The notes below the pieces were generated by a model, which did not search any database, was not told where the DNA came from, and worked only from the letters and a program-made list of their open reading frames with translations. From Streptomyces sp. NBC_00448 (GTDB lineage Bacteria > Actinomycetota > Actinomycetes > Streptomycetales > Streptomycetaceae), in assembly GCF_036014115.1 (NCBI RefSeq), contig NZ_CP107913.1, positions 6,937,501 to 7,001,500 on the forward strand: a stretch of 64,000 bases of DNA, read 5' to 3'. Every line of letters starts with the position of its first letter. Within the stretch, counting starts at the first letter, position 1. The translations under genes and the position numbers were made by a program. Positions 1 through 9,221 of the stretch are shown piece after piece.

Positions 1-1480
1 GCACCGCCGGGTTGCTCGACGGCAGTTCGGTGAAGGAGCCGACGCCGAACGCCCGGTTCTGCTTGCGGATCTCGATCATCCGCCGGGTCCAGTGCAGCAG
101 CGAGCTGGGTGAGCTCATCTGCGCCTCGACGTTGGTGACCTGGTAGCCGTAGACCGGGTCCATGATGGTCGGCAGGTAGAGCCGGCCGGGGTCGGAGGAG
201 GAGAACCCGGCGTTGCGGTCCGGCGTCCACTGCATGGGGGTGCGCACCCCGTCGCGGTCACCGAGCCAGATGTTGTCGCCCATCCCGATCTCGTCGCCGT
301 AGTAGAGGATCGGCGAGCCGGGCAGGGACAGCAGCAGCGCGGTGAACAGCTCGATCTGGTTGCGGTCGTTGTCCAGCAGCGGGGCCAGCCGGCGCCGGAT
401 GCCGATGTTGGCGCGCATCCGCGGGTCCTTGGCGTACTCCGCGTACATGTAGTCGCGCTCTTCGTCGGTGACCATCTCCAGCGTCAACTCGTCGTGGTTG
501 CGCAAGAAGATGCCCCACTGGCAGTTCGCCGGGATGGCCGGGGTCTTGGCGAGCACCTCGGAGACCGGGTAGCGCGACTCGCGGCGCACCGCCATGAAGA
601 TCCGCGGCATCACCGGGAAGTGGAACGCCATGTGGCACTCGTCGCCGCCGGCCGGGAAGTCGCCGAAGTAGTCGACCACGTCCTCCGGCCACTGGTTCGC
701 CTCGGCGAGCAGCACGGTGTCCGGGTAGTGCGCGTCGATCTCGGCGCGCACCTTCTTCAGGAAGCTGTGGGTGCGCGGCAGGTTCTCGCAGTTGCTGCCC
801 TCCTCCTGGTAGAGGTAGGGCACGGCGTCCAGCCGGAAGCCGTCGATGCCCAGGTCCAGCCAGAACTTCAGGGCGGCCAGGATCTCCTCCTGCACCTGCG
901 GGTTCTCGTAGTTGAGATCCGGCTGGTGGGAGAAGAAGCGGTGCCAGTAGTACTGCTTGCGGACCGGGTCGAAGGTCCAGTTCGACGTCTCGGTGTCCAC
1001 GAAGATGACCCGGGCGTCGGAGAACTGCTTGTCGTCGTCCGCCCAGGTGTAGTAGTCGCCGTACGGCCCGTCCGGATCGCTGCGGGACGCCTGGAACCAC
1101 GGGTGCTGGTCGCTGGTGTGGTTCATGACGAAGTCGATGATGACGCGCATGCCGCGCTGGTGGGTGGCGTCCACGAACTCCACGAAGTCGGCGAGGTCGC
1201 CGAACTCCGGCAGTACCGCGGTGTAGTCCGCCACGTCGTATCCGCCGTCCCGCAGGGGGGAGGCGAAGAACGGCGGCAGCCACAGGCAGTCCACGCCGAG
1301 CCATTGCAGGTAGTCGAGTTTGGCGGTGATCCCCTTCAGGTCGCCGACGCCGTCGCCGTTGCTGTCCTGGAACGAGCGGACGAGGACTTCGTAGAACACC
1401 GCCCGTTTGAACCATTCGGGATCACGGTCCTTGGCCGGCGTGTCCTCGAACGTGTCAGGAACGGGTTCGTTGACGATCAA
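1..1480 (-). CDS. treS: Trehalose synthase (maltose/trehalose glucosyl isomerase), 3' end beyond window
   Basis: Minus-strand frame open from 1480 to the window edge, about 493 residues of a protein usually near 570. The N-terminus begins with a short Asn-Glu-Pro-Val-Pro leader and then the GH13 barrel: the [15 protein letters not shown] strand, the nucleophile region [14 protein letters not shown], the acid region [11 protein letters not shown] and the FLRNHDEL motif, all typical of TreS. The enzyme interconverts maltose and trehalose and feeds maltose to the GlgE pathway. I place the start at a TTG at 1480 because GGAGGG lies 8 nt upstream and the TTGA overlaps the glgE stop, which implies translational coupling. 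In many actinomycetes a maltokinase and glgB follow; here they would be outside the window. Family and role are secure; the TTG start is inferred. Confidence 0.93.
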   Translation of the reverse strand, partial: MIVNEPVPDTFEDTPAKDRDPEWFKRAVFYEVLVRSFQDSNGDGVGDLKGITAKLDYLQWLGVDCLWLPPFFASPLRDGGYDVADYTAVLPEFGDLADFVEFVDATHQRGMRVIIDFVMNHTSDQHPWFQASRSDPDGPYGDYYTWADDDKQFSDARVIFVDTETSNWTFDPVRKQYYWHRFFSHQPDLNYENPQVQEEILAALKFWLDLGIDGFRLDAVPYLYQEEGSNCENLPRTHSFLKKVRAEIDAHYPDTVLLAEANQWPEDVVDYFGDFPAGGDECHMAFHFPVMPRIFMAVRRESRYPVSEVLAKTPAIPANCQWGIFLRNHDELTLEMVTDEERDYMYAEYAKDPRMRANIGIRRRLAPLLDNDRNQIELFTALLLSLPGSPILYYGDEIGMGDNIWLGDRDGVRTPMQWTPDRNAGFSSSDPGRLYLPTIMDPVYGYQVTNVEAQMSSPSSLLHWTRRMIEIRKQNRAFGVGSFTELPSSNPAV

Positions 1481-3462
1481 CTGAGTGACCCTCCGATCGA
1501 TGGAGACGGTCGCAGCGACAGGACGTGCGCGGGCGCGCGGCCCGGTTCAAGGCGCACATAGTTGTCCCTGCCCCAGTGGTAGGTCTGACCGGATAGCTCG
1601 TCGCGTACCGGGAACGACTCGTGCCAGGAGAGCCCGAGCGCCGCCATGTCCAACGACACGGTGGCCTCCTGGGTGTGGAAGGGGTCCAGGTTGACGACCA
1701 CCAGTACGACGTCGTCGCCGTGCCGCTTGGAGAACGCGAGCAGGGCTTCGTTGTCCACCGGGTGGAACGTGATGTCCCGCAGCTGCCGAAGCGCCGGGTG
1801 ACGGCGGCGCAGCCGGTTGAGCGTGGTGAGCAGCGGGGCCAGCGAGCGCCCCTCGGCCTCGGCCTTGGCCCAGTCACGCGGCCGCAGTTCGTACTTCTCG
1901 GAGTCGGCGTACTCCTCGCTGCCGGGGTGCGCGGGGGTGCCCTCGCACAGCTCGAATCCCGCGTAGACGCCCCAGCTCGGAGAGAGGGTGGCGGCGAGCA
2001 CGGCGCGGGTCTCGAAGGCCGGTCGGCCGCCGTTCTGCAGATAGGCGTGCAGGATGTCGGGGGTGTTCACGAAGAAGTTCGGCCGCATGTGGGCCGCGCC
2101 GTCCCCGCTCAGCTCCCGCAGGTAGTCGGTGAGTTCGGCGCGGCTGTTGCGCCAGGTGAAGTAGGTGTACGACTGCTGGAAGCCGATCTTGCCGAGGGTG
2201 GCCATCATCGCGGGGCGGGTGAACGCCTCGGCGAGGAAGATCACGTCGGGATCGGTCCGGTTGATGTCGGCGATCACCTTCTCCCAGAAGACCACGGGCT
2301 TGGTGTGCGGGTTGTCCACCCGGAAGATCCGGACGCCGTGCGCCATCCAGTGCCGCAGCACCCGCAGCGTCTCCCGCACGATGCCGGCGAAGTCCTGGTC
2401 GAAGGCGATCGGGTAGATGTCCTGGTACTTCTTCGGCGGGTTCTCCGCGTAGGCGATGGTGCCGTCGGCGCGGTGCGCGAACCACTCCGGGTGCTTCTCC
2501 ACCCAGGGGTGGTCCGGCGAGCACTGCAGGGCGAAGTCGAGGGCGACCTCCAGACGCAGGTCGCGGGCGCGGGCCACGAAGTGGTCGAAGTCGGCGAGGG
2601 TGCCCAGGTCCGGGTGGACCGCGTCGTGGCCGCCCTCGGGCGAGCCGATCGCCCACGGCGAGCCGACGTCGTCGGGCCCGGGGGTCAGGCTGTTGTTGCG
2701 GCCCTTGCGGAACGCCGAGCCGATCGGGTGGATCGGCGGCAGGTACACCACGTCGAAGCCCATCGCGGCCACCGCGGGCAGCCGCTCGGCGGCGGTGCGG
2801 AAGGTGCCCGAACGCAGCCGCCCGTCCGGCCCGGCGGTCGCGCCCTCCGAGCGCGGGAAGAGCTCGTACCAGGACCCGAACAGGGCGCGCTCGCGCTCGA
2901 CGTGCAGCGGCATCGGCCGGGAGGCGCTGACCAGTTCGCGCAGCGGGAAGCGGTCCAGCGCCGCCACCACCTCGGGGGCCAGCGCGGCGGCGTGCCGGGC
3001 GGCCGGGGCGAGGGCGGAGTCGCGCAGCACGTCCACCGCGGCGAGCACCGCGGGCCGGCCGTCGCCCTTGGGCACTCCGGCCGCGGCCCTTTCGTGCAGG
3101 TGCGCGCCCTCGGCGAGCACCAGTTCGGTGTCGATGCCGGCCGGGATCTTGATGCCCGCGGTGTGCCGCCAGGTCGCCACCGGGTCCGACCACGCCTCGA
3201 CCGTGTACGTCCAGCGCCCTTCGGCCGTCGGAGTGATGTGCGCCCCCCAACGGTCGGTGCCCGGCGCCAGCTCCCGCATCGGCGTCCACGGTCCGGACCG
3301 GCCGGAGCCGTCGCGCAGCACCACGTTCGCGGCCACCGCGTCATGGCCCTCGCGGAAGACGGTGGCGGTCACCTGGAACCGCTCACCGACCACCGCTTTG
3401 GCGGGCCTTCTGCCGCAGTCCACACTCGGCTGGACATCGACGACGGGGATACGACCGATCAT
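1477..3462 (-). CDS. glgE: Alpha-1,4-glucan:maltose-1-phosphate maltosyltransferase
   Basis: 661 residues, the usual GlgE length. It transfers maltosyl units from maltose 1-phosphate onto alpha-1,4-glucan in the cytoplasm. N-terminal beta-sandwich (about 1-105), helical insert (about 110-200), then a GH13_3 barrel. The predicted nucleophile is Asp383 in [10 protein letters not shown] and the acid is Glu412 in FLAEAFTRP, about 11 residues earlier than in the well-studied S. coelicolor enzyme. ATG at 3462 sits just after a GAGGA ribosome site. The stop overlaps the treS start by 4 bp, so the two form an operon supplying and consuming trehalose-derived maltose. A long intergenic region separates it from divergent glgP. 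Identity is very secure. Confidence 0.97.
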   Translation of the reverse strand: MIGRIPVVDVQPSVDCGRRPAKAVVGERFQVTATVFREGHDAVAANVVLRDGSGRSGPWTPMRELAPGTDRWGAHITPTAEGRWTYTVEAWSDPVATWRHTAGIKIPAGIDTELVLAEGAHLHERAAAGVPKGDGRPAVLAAVDVLRDSALAPAARHAAALAPEVVAALDRFPLRELVSASRPMPLHVERERALFGSWYELFPRSEGATAGPDGRLRSGTFRTAAERLPAVAAMGFDVVYLPPIHPIGSAFRKGRNNSLTPGPDDVGSPWAIGSPEGGHDAVHPDLGTLADFDHFVARARDLRLEVALDFALQCSPDHPWVEKHPEWFAHRADGTIAYAENPPKKYQDIYPIAFDQDFAGIVRETLRVLRHWMAHGVRIFRVDNPHTKPVVFWEKVIADINRTDPDVIFLAEAFTRPAMMATLGKIGFQQSYTYFTWRNSRAELTDYLRELSGDGAAHMRPNFFVNTPDILHAYLQNGGRPAFETRAVLAATLSPSWGVYAGFELCEGTPAHPGSEEYADSEKYELRPRDWAKAEAEGRSLAPLLTTLNRLRRRHPALRQLRDITFHPVDNEALLAFSKRHGDDVVLVVVNLDPFHTQEATVSLDMAALGLSWHESFPVRDELSGQTYHWGRDNYVRLEPGRAPAHVLSLRPSPSIGGSLS

Positions 3463-4128
3463 TTCCTCACCTGACAGCTCGGGACGGGACGGGCTCGACT
3501 GACGCGCGGGTGACTTCGGTGCACGGGGTATCCGGGACTGCCCGGGGAGGGGAGCCTCGCTACTTTTTAACTGTTCTTGGCCGAACCGGCTCGCCTGCGG
3601 GGTCCCTCCGGGAGGGGTTCACCCGGGTGGCTGCCGGTGCGGTGCGGTGCGGTGCGGTGCGGTGCGGTGCGGTGCGGTGCGGTGCGGTGCTGGTGCTGGT
3701 GCGGGGTCGCACACGTCCGAGCCTGCCCACGCTTCCCGGACTGAACGCACCCTCTGACGCCGTTTCGGTAGCGCGCGGCGAGTGCGCGCGTTCGTGGTGA
3801 CCGATCCGCCGACCGGCCGCACCCCTTACGCACGCTCGGTGTGAGAGCTTCACGCCCCTTTGCGCGCCCCCGCGTACGCCTGCGGGTGGGCGAACGCCGC
3901 CGGTGAGCCGCTCGCACGCCGTCTCGTTCCAGGCACCAGCATCGCACCCCCTCGGTACCCCCGCAGCCCTCCGCGGCCTGCGGTGGACGTGCCCGCCGAC
4001 CGGTCTCGAACGCGCCCGCGCCCAGGCCCGTCAGGCGTTCGCTTCCGTGAGCCTCCGTTCGGGCGTTTGGCCCTGGAGATCGTGGACAACCGGCCCGCCC
4101 CCCGGCCCACCGGGCTACGGTCGAAGGC
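3463..4128. other. Divergent glgE/glgP intergenic region without a convincing gene
   Basis: About 670 bp between the starts of glgE (minus) and glgP (plus). The open frames here have poor codon usage and run through a pentamer repeat, so I reject them as genes. A short inverted repeat, CCCTCC/GGAGGG, lies near 3603-3616 just before the repeat. The region must hold both promoters, but no -35/-10 pair stands out enough to be called. Confidence 0.6.
3636..3690. repeat. Microsatellite of eleven GGTGC pentamers
   Basis: Eleven uninterrupted copies of GGTGC (55 bp), followed by the degenerate continuation TGGTGCTGGTGC. It lies in the glgE-glgP divergent promoter region, about 170 bp upstream of glgE. 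Such tracts can change length by slippage; whether that affects expression here is speculation. Confidence 0.95.
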
Positions 4129-6750
4129 GTGAAGGCAATCCGTCGATTCACCGTGCGCACCGTCCTGCCGGAACCTCTGCGCCCGCTGGGGGAACTGGCC
4201 GCGAACCTACGCTGGTCCTGGCACGAGGAGACCAGGGAGCTGTTCCGCAGCGTCCACCCCGAAGGCTGGCGGGCCGCCCAGGGCGATCCGGTCCGGCTGC
4301 TCGGCTCGGTCTCCAAGGAGCGGCTGGCCGCGCTCGCCGGCGACCGCCGCTTCCTGCGCCGGCTGACCGCCGCCGAGGAGGACCTCGCGGACTACACCGC
4401 CGGGCCCCGCTGGTACCAGGAGCAGAGCGACCTGCCCGCCGCCGTCGGCTACTTCTCACCCGAGTTCGGCATCACCTGGGCACTGCCGCAGTACAGCGGC
4501 GGCCTGGGCATCCTCGCCGGCGACCACCTCAAGGCCGCCAGCGACCTGGGCGTGCCGCTGATCGGCGTCGGCCTGCTCTACCGGCACGGCTACTTCCGGC
4601 AGAGCCTGTCCCGCGAGGGCTGGCAGCAGGAGCACTACCCCGTCCTCGACCCCAACTCGCTGCCGGTCAGCCCGCTGCGCGAGGCCGACGGCACCCCGGC
4701 CCGGGTCACCCTCGCGCTGCCCGGCGGCCGGACGCTGACCGCGCGGATCTGGACCGTCCAGGTCGGCCGGGTGCCGCTGCTGCTGCTCGACTCCGACGTC
4801 GAGCCCAACCAGCCCGCCGAACGCGACGTCACCGACCGGCTCTACGGCGGCGGCAGCGAGCACCGCCTGCTCCAGGAGATGCTGCTGGGCATCGGCGGGG
4901 TCCGCGCCGTCCGCGCCTACTGCCGGATCACCGGCCACCCCGAGCCCGAGGTCTTCCACACCAACGAGGGCCACGCCGGCTTCCTCGGCCTGGAGCGGAT
5001 AAGGGAGCTGTCCCACGAGGGGCTCGACTTCGACGCGGCCCTGGAAGCGGTGCGGGCCGGCACCGTGTTCACCACCCACACCCCGGTCCCGGCCGGCATC
5101 GACCGCTTCACCCGCGACCTGGTCGCCCGCCACCTCGGCGACGGCGGCGAGCTGCCCGGCGTGGACGTCGGCCGGATTCTCGAACTCGGCCGCGAGACCT
5201 ACCCCGGCGGCGACCCCGACCTGTTCAACATGGCCGTGATGGGCCTGCGGCTGGCCCAGCGCGCCAACGGCGTCTCCACGCTGCACGGCGCGGTCAGCCG
5301 GCAGATGTTCGCCGGGCTGTGGCCCGGGTTCGACCCCGAGGACGTGCCCATCACCTCGATCACCAACGGCGTGCACGCGCCCACCTGGGTGGCGCCGGAG
5401 GTGCTGCGGCTCGGCAGCCGCCAGTTCGGCGCCTCGCGCGCCGAGGACGCCCTGATGATCGGCGGCGCCGAACGCTGGGAGGCGGTCGCCGACGTGCCCG
5501 ACGCCGCGGTGTGGGAGCTGCGCCGCACCCTGCGCGAGCAGCTCGTCGAGGACGTGCGCAGCCGGCTGCGCGCCTCCTGGCGGCAGCGCGGCGCGAACGA
5601 CGCCGAACTGGGCTGGACCGACCACGTCCTGGACCCGGACGTGCTCACCATCGGCTTCGCCCGCCGGGTGCCCTCCTACAAGCGGCTCACCTTGATGCTG
5701 CGCGACAAGGAGCGGCTGGCCGCGATGCTGCTGCACCCGGAGCGGCCGATCCAGATCGTGGTGGCCGGCAAGGCCCACCCCGCCGACGAGGGCGGCAAGC
5801 GGCTGGTCCAGGAGCTGGTGCGGTTCACCGACGACCCCCGGGTCAGGCACCGCATCGTCTTCCTGCCCGACTACGACATGCGGATGGCCCGCACCCTCTA
5901 CCCCGGTTGCGACGTCTGGCTCAACAACCCGCTGCGCCCGCTGGAGGCGTGCGGCACCTCCGGGATGAAGGCCGCGCTCAACGGCTGCCTCAACCTGTCC
6001 GTCCTCGACGGCTGGTGGGACGAGTGGTACGACGGCGAGAACGGCTGGGCGATCCCGACCGCCGACGGCGTCACCGACGAGGACCGGCGCGACGAACTGG
6101 AGGCCGCCGGGCTCTACGACCTGCTGGAGCAGCAGGTCGCCCCGCGCTTCTACGACCAGGGCAGGAACGGCCTGCCGCAGCGCTGGGTCCAGATGGTCCG
6201 GCACACCCTGAGCACGCTGGGCCCCAAAGTGCTCGCCGGGCGGATGGTCCGTGACTACGTCCGGCAGCTCTACGCCCCGGCGGCCCGCTCGCACCGGGCC
6301 GTGCGCGGCCCGGCCGCGGCCGAACTCGCGCAGTGGAAGCGGCGGGTGCGCCAGGAGTGGCCGCGGGTCGCGGTCGACCACGTGGAGACCGTCTCCGCCG
6401 AGGGCGCGGTGGACGACGCCGCGGAGCTGGGCTCCACCCTCACGCTGCGGGTGCAGGTCGCGCTCGGCGGCCTCGACCCCTCCGACGTGGACGTCCAGTT
6501 GCTGTCCGGGCCGGTGGACGCCGCGGACCGGCTCACCGCGCCCGCGGTGCAGTCGCTCAAAGCGGTGGCGCGCGCCGACGTGGCGGGCCGCTACACCTTC
6601 GAGGGACCGCTCACCCTGGACCGGACCGGCGCCTTCGGCTACACCGCCCGGGTGCTGCCGGCCCATCCGCTGTTGGCGACCCCGGCCGAGCTGGGCCTGG
6701 TCGCGGTCCCGCCGGAGACCGAGGGCATGACGGCGGGCGTGCTGCGCTAG
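4129..6750 (+). CDS. glgP: Alpha-glucan (glycogen) phosphorylase, actinobacterial type
   Basis: 873 residues. It releases glucose 1-phosphate from glycogen-like alpha-glucan. The N-terminus carries the DUF3417-like segment of this subfamily (LAANLRWSWHEETRELF), followed by the GT35 fold. Diagnostic motifs are EVFHTNEGHAGF, ITNGVHAPTWV and GTSGMKAALNGCLNL, in which Lys614 is the expected PLP-binding lysine. A non-catalytic C-terminal stretch (about 715-873) resembles the beta-rich tail seen in actinobacterial homologues. GTG start at 4129 behind a weak GAAGG. It faces away from glgE-treS, so glucan breakdown and GlgE-mediated synthesis share a divergent promoter region. The gene ends 20 bp before a strong terminator. 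Confidence 0.95.
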   Translation: MKAIRRFTVRTVLPEPLRPLGELAANLRWSWHEETRELFRSVHPEGWRAAQGDPVRLLGSVSKERLAALAGDRRFLRRLTAAEEDLADYTAGPRWYQEQSDLPAAVGYFSPEFGITWALPQYSGGLGILAGDHLKAASDLGVPLIGVGLLYRHGYFRQSLSREGWQQEHYPVLDPNSLPVSPLREADGTPARVTLALPGGRTLTARIWTVQVGRVPLLLLDSDVEPNQPAERDVTDRLYGGGSEHRLLQEMLLGIGGVRAVRAYCRITGHPEPEVFHTNEGHAGFLGLERIRELSHEGLDFDAALEAVRAGTVFTTHTPVPAGIDRFTRDLVARHLGDGGELPGVDVGRILELGRETYPGGDPDLFNMAVMGLRLAQRANGVSTLHGAVSRQMFAGLWPGFDPEDVPITSITNGVHAPTWVAPEVLRLGSRQFGASRAEDALMIGGAERWEAVADVPDAAVWELRRTLREQLVEDVRSRLRASWRQRGANDAELGWTDHVLDPDVLTIGFARRVPSYKRLTLMLRDKERLAAMLLHPERPIQIVVAGKAHPADEGGKRLVQELVRFTDDPRVRHRIVFLPDYDMRMARTLYPGCDVWLNNPLRPLEACGTSGMKAALNGCLNLSVLDGWWDEWYDGENGWAIPTADGVTDEDRRDELEAAGLYDLLEQQVAPRFYDQGRNGLPQRWVQMVRHTLSTLGPKVLAGRMVRDYVRQLYAPAARSHRAVRGPAAAELAQWKRRVRQEWPRVAVDHVETVSAEGAVDDAAELGSTLTLRVQVALGGLDPSDVDVQLLSGPVDAADRLTAPAVQSLKAVARADVAGRYTFEGPLTLDRTGAFGYTARVLPAHPLLATPAELGLVAVPPETEGMTAGVLR

Positions 6751-6770
6751 CGAAGCGCCCCGGGCAGGGG

Positions 6771-6805
6771 GGAGGCCCGCACCGATGTGCGTGGTGCGGG
6801 CCTCC
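6771..6805. terminator. Stem-loop terminator after glgP
   Basis: Perfect 13-bp inverted repeat (GGAGGCCCGCACC and its complement) around a 9-nt loop, placed between the convergent ends of glgP (6750) and the cold-shock gene (6840). It can serve both strands. No long T-tract, as is common in actinomycetes. Confidence 0.85.
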
Positions 6806-6839
6806 GCTCAGCCACTGGGGTGAAGCCGGACGGCGGTCC

Positions 6840-7055
6840 TCAGACCGCGCTGTCGAGCATGCGGATGTTCTCCGCCTGCGGGCCCTTGTTGCCTTGGGTG
6901 ACGTCGAACTCCACCTTCTGACCCTCCAGCAGCTCCCGGTAGCCGGTGGCCATGATGTTGGAGTAGTGGGCGAAGACGTCGGAGCCGCCGCCGTCCTGCT
7001 CGATGAAGCCGAAGCCCTTTTCCGAGTTGAACCACTTCACGGTTCCGGTTGCCAT
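6840..7055 (-). CDS. Cold-shock domain protein (CspA family)
   Basis: 71 residues, a single cold-shock OB fold. The RNP1 motif GFGFIEQ and RNP2 motif DVFAHYS are intact, and the protein starts with [17 protein letters not shown] as nearly all Csp proteins do. It binds single-stranded nucleic acid and acts as an RNA chaperone. The open frame extends 14 codons upstream, but ATG at 7055 has GGAGA 7 nt upstream and matches the family start. An insertion of a few residues (GGGSD) and a slightly long C-terminus are minor. Monocistronic, with a terminator just beyond its stop. Confidence 0.96.
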   Translation of the reverse strand: MATGTVKWFNSEKGFGFIEQDGGGSDVFAHYSNIMATGYRELLEGQKVEFDVTQGNKGPQAENIRMLDSAV

Positions 7056-7174
7056 AATCCATCTCCTACGGGGTGGTGCGGGTTTCCAGAACCGCACTGT
7101 ACGGAATCGGGCCCCAGGGGACGATCACCCCACACCGGTGGAAACCGGCAAAAATCACTCCGGCTGACGGCCGA

Positions 7175-8872
7175 TCAGTCGACCCGGCTGCCGACGCCGA
7201 TCGCCGCCCAGGTGTCGGCCACCGTGTTGTACGTGGCGCTGCCCGCGCCCCACAGGTCGGCCGCGGCCTGGAGGGACTGGGTCCGGGCCTTGGCGTAGTT
7301 GGTGGTCGAGGTGAAGTACTCGGTCAGCGAGGTGTACCAGAGCTTGAGCGCGTTGTCCCGGCCGATGCCCGGCACCGACTGGTTGTCGTAGGTCGGGCTG
7401 TTGTACGACACCCCGTTGACCACCTTGGCGCCGCTGCCCTCGGAGAGCAGGTAGAAGAAGTGGTTGGCCGGGCCGGAGGAGTAGTGCACGTCCAGGCCGC
7501 CGAGGCTGGAGGACCAGTAGTCCTTGGAGGCGCCGTCCTTGCTGGGCTTGTCCATGTAGCGCAGCGGTGAGCCGTCGCCGTTGATGTCGATCTTCTCGCC
7601 GATCAGGTAGTCGCCCGGGTCGGCGGCGTTGTCGGCGTAGAACTCCACGCCGGTGCCGAAGATGTCGGAGGTGGCCTCGTTGAGGCCGCCGGACTCACCG
7701 GAGTAGTTCAGGCCCGCGGTGGCCGCGGTGACGCCGTGGCTCATCTCGTGGCCGGCCACGTCGATCGCGGTCAGCGGGTGGGCGTTGCCCGAGCCGTCGC
7801 CGTAGGTCATGCAGAAGCAGGAGTCGTCCCAGAAGGCGTTGACGTAGTTGTTGCCGTAGTGGGTGCTGGAGTACGCGGCCCGGCCGTCGTCGGCGATGCC
7901 GTTGCGGCCGAAGGTGTTCTTGTAGAAGTCCCAGGTCTCCTGGGCGCCGTAGGCCGCGTCCACTCCGGCGGTCTGCGCGGTGGTGCCCTTGCCGTCGCCC
8001 CACACGTCGTCGGTGTCGGTGAAGAGGGTGCCCTTGCCGGAGCTGGCGTGGTTCAGGTTGAACGTGCTGTGGCCGCCGCGGCTGCCGTCGGTCAGCGCGT
8101 ACGACGAGCCGGACTTGGTGGTGGTGATGTTCACCTGGCCGCTGTACTCGCTGTTGCCGACGCTGTTCTCTATGCCCTGGTACTGGTAGAGCTTCGCGCC
8201 GGTGGTGGCGTCGGTGATGACGTGCAGCTCGTTCGGGGTGCCGTCGTCCTGGAGGCCGCCGACCACCGACTCCCAGGCGAGCGTCGGGGTGCCGCTCGCC
8301 GCCCAGACCACCTTGCGGGGCGCTGCCGACGCGGTGGGGGAGGCCGCGCCCGCGGCCTTCGCGGCGCTCAGGGCGTACGACCGGGCGGAGGAGGCGCTCC
8401 TGGCGGCGGTCTCGGTGGGCACCGCGATCGTCGCGTCGGTGGCCCGGTCCACGCCGGTGGTGCGGCCGGCCGCGTCCGTCGCCACGACGAGGTCGCCGCC
8501 GAGCACCGGCAGGCCGTCGTAGGTGCGCTCGTAGCGGGTGTGCAGGCCGCCGTCGGCGGCCTTGACCACGTCCCGGACGACCAGGCGCTCCTTCGCGCCC
8601 AGGTGCAGGGACGTGGCGGTCGCGGCGCTCGCGTCCTGCGCCTGGGCGAGCAGGGTGCCGCGCTGCGCGGGGGACAGCGAGGCGGGCAGGGCGCCGGACC
8701 TCGGCTGCGCGTGGCCGCTCGCGGCGGCCGTGCCCGGGTCCGGGGCGGCGGCCGCGGTGTTCGCCGGGAGGGCCACCGCGAGCATCGCGGCGCCGGCGAG
8801 CAGGGCGCCGGCCGCGGTGCGAGCCGCGTGGGGTGGACGGGGGGTGCGGGACGTGCGGAGGGTGTGTCGCAC
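7175..8872 (-). CDS. Secreted thermolysin-type (M4) neutral metalloprotease
   Basis: 565 residues with a Sec signal peptide (basic start, hydrophobic 20-42, AAAAP cleavage region), an FTP/PepSY-type propeptide (about 60-230) and an M4 catalytic domain. The zinc site is HEMSH at 375-379 with the third ligand Glu399 in GGLNEATSD; the downstream SGPANHFFYLLSEG contains the catalytic His loop. It is expected to be secreted as a zymogen, self-processed, and to act as an extracellular neutral protease. ATG at 8872 is preceded by AGGAGCG. It stands alone, divergent from the ABC exporter genes at 9222. Confidence 0.95.
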   Translation of the reverse strand: MRHTLRTSRTPRPPHAARTAAGALLAGAAMLAVALPANTAAAAPDPGTAAASGHAQPRSGALPASLSPAQRGTLLAQAQDASAATATSLHLGAKERLVVRDVVKAADGGLHTRYERTYDGLPVLGGDLVVATDAAGRTTGVDRATDATIAVPTETAARSASSARSYALSAAKAAGAASPTASAAPRKVVWAASGTPTLAWESVVGGLQDDGTPNELHVITDATTGAKLYQYQGIENSVGNSEYSGQVNITTTKSGSSYALTDGSRGGHSTFNLNHASSGKGTLFTDTDDVWGDGKGTTAQTAGVDAAYGAQETWDFYKNTFGRNGIADDGRAAYSSTHYGNNYVNAFWDDSCFCMTYGDGSGNAHPLTAIDVAGHEMSHGVTAATAGLNYSGESGGLNEATSDIFGTGVEFYADNAADPGDYLIGEKIDINGDGSPLRYMDKPSKDGASKDYWSSSLGGLDVHYSSGPANHFFYLLSEGSGAKVVNGVSYNSPTYDNQSVPGIGRDNALKLWYTSLTEYFTSTTNYAKARTQSLQAAADLWGAGSATYNTVADTWAAIGVGSRVD

Positions 8873-9221
8873 TCGTCGCTCCTTCTGCGTCGGCCGCGGA
8901 GTGGCGGCCGGGACAGTCCGGACAGCAGGGGATGGTGAGCCGCCGGATGGTGGGGGTGGAGAAGAGGACTGCGTGGTGCGGATAGCTCCGTGGTGCTGCT
9001 GTGGAACGGGCCACAGAGTGGCATTCTTTACCTGTCCATGTCATGACTATGGGGCGAACTTGGCCGAAACTCGTTCGTTCACCGGGGAGTTGAGTTCGCA
9101 TAACGGACAGAGGGGACGCGTGTTCGCCGGTCGATCAGCCGGGCGTACCCGGTCGCACCGGCGGGCCGTCCGGCCGGAAAACCGGATGAGGGCTGTCACA
9201 GGGTGGGCCTAGTGTCGACAA
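8873..9221. other. Divergent promoter region, protease / ABC exporter
   Basis: About 350 bp between two divergent starts, more A/T-rich in 9020-9110 than its surroundings. No credible gene. I see no clear operator or consensus promoter. Confidence 0.5.

Noticed and set aside
1621-3474. Long plus-strand frame opposite glgE
   Set aside because: Antisense shadow caused by high GC; glgE on the minus strand has all family motifs.
3510-4110. Open frames on both strands in the glgE/glgP gap
   Set aside because: They run through the GGTGC repeat, have no ribosome sites and no recognisable domain.
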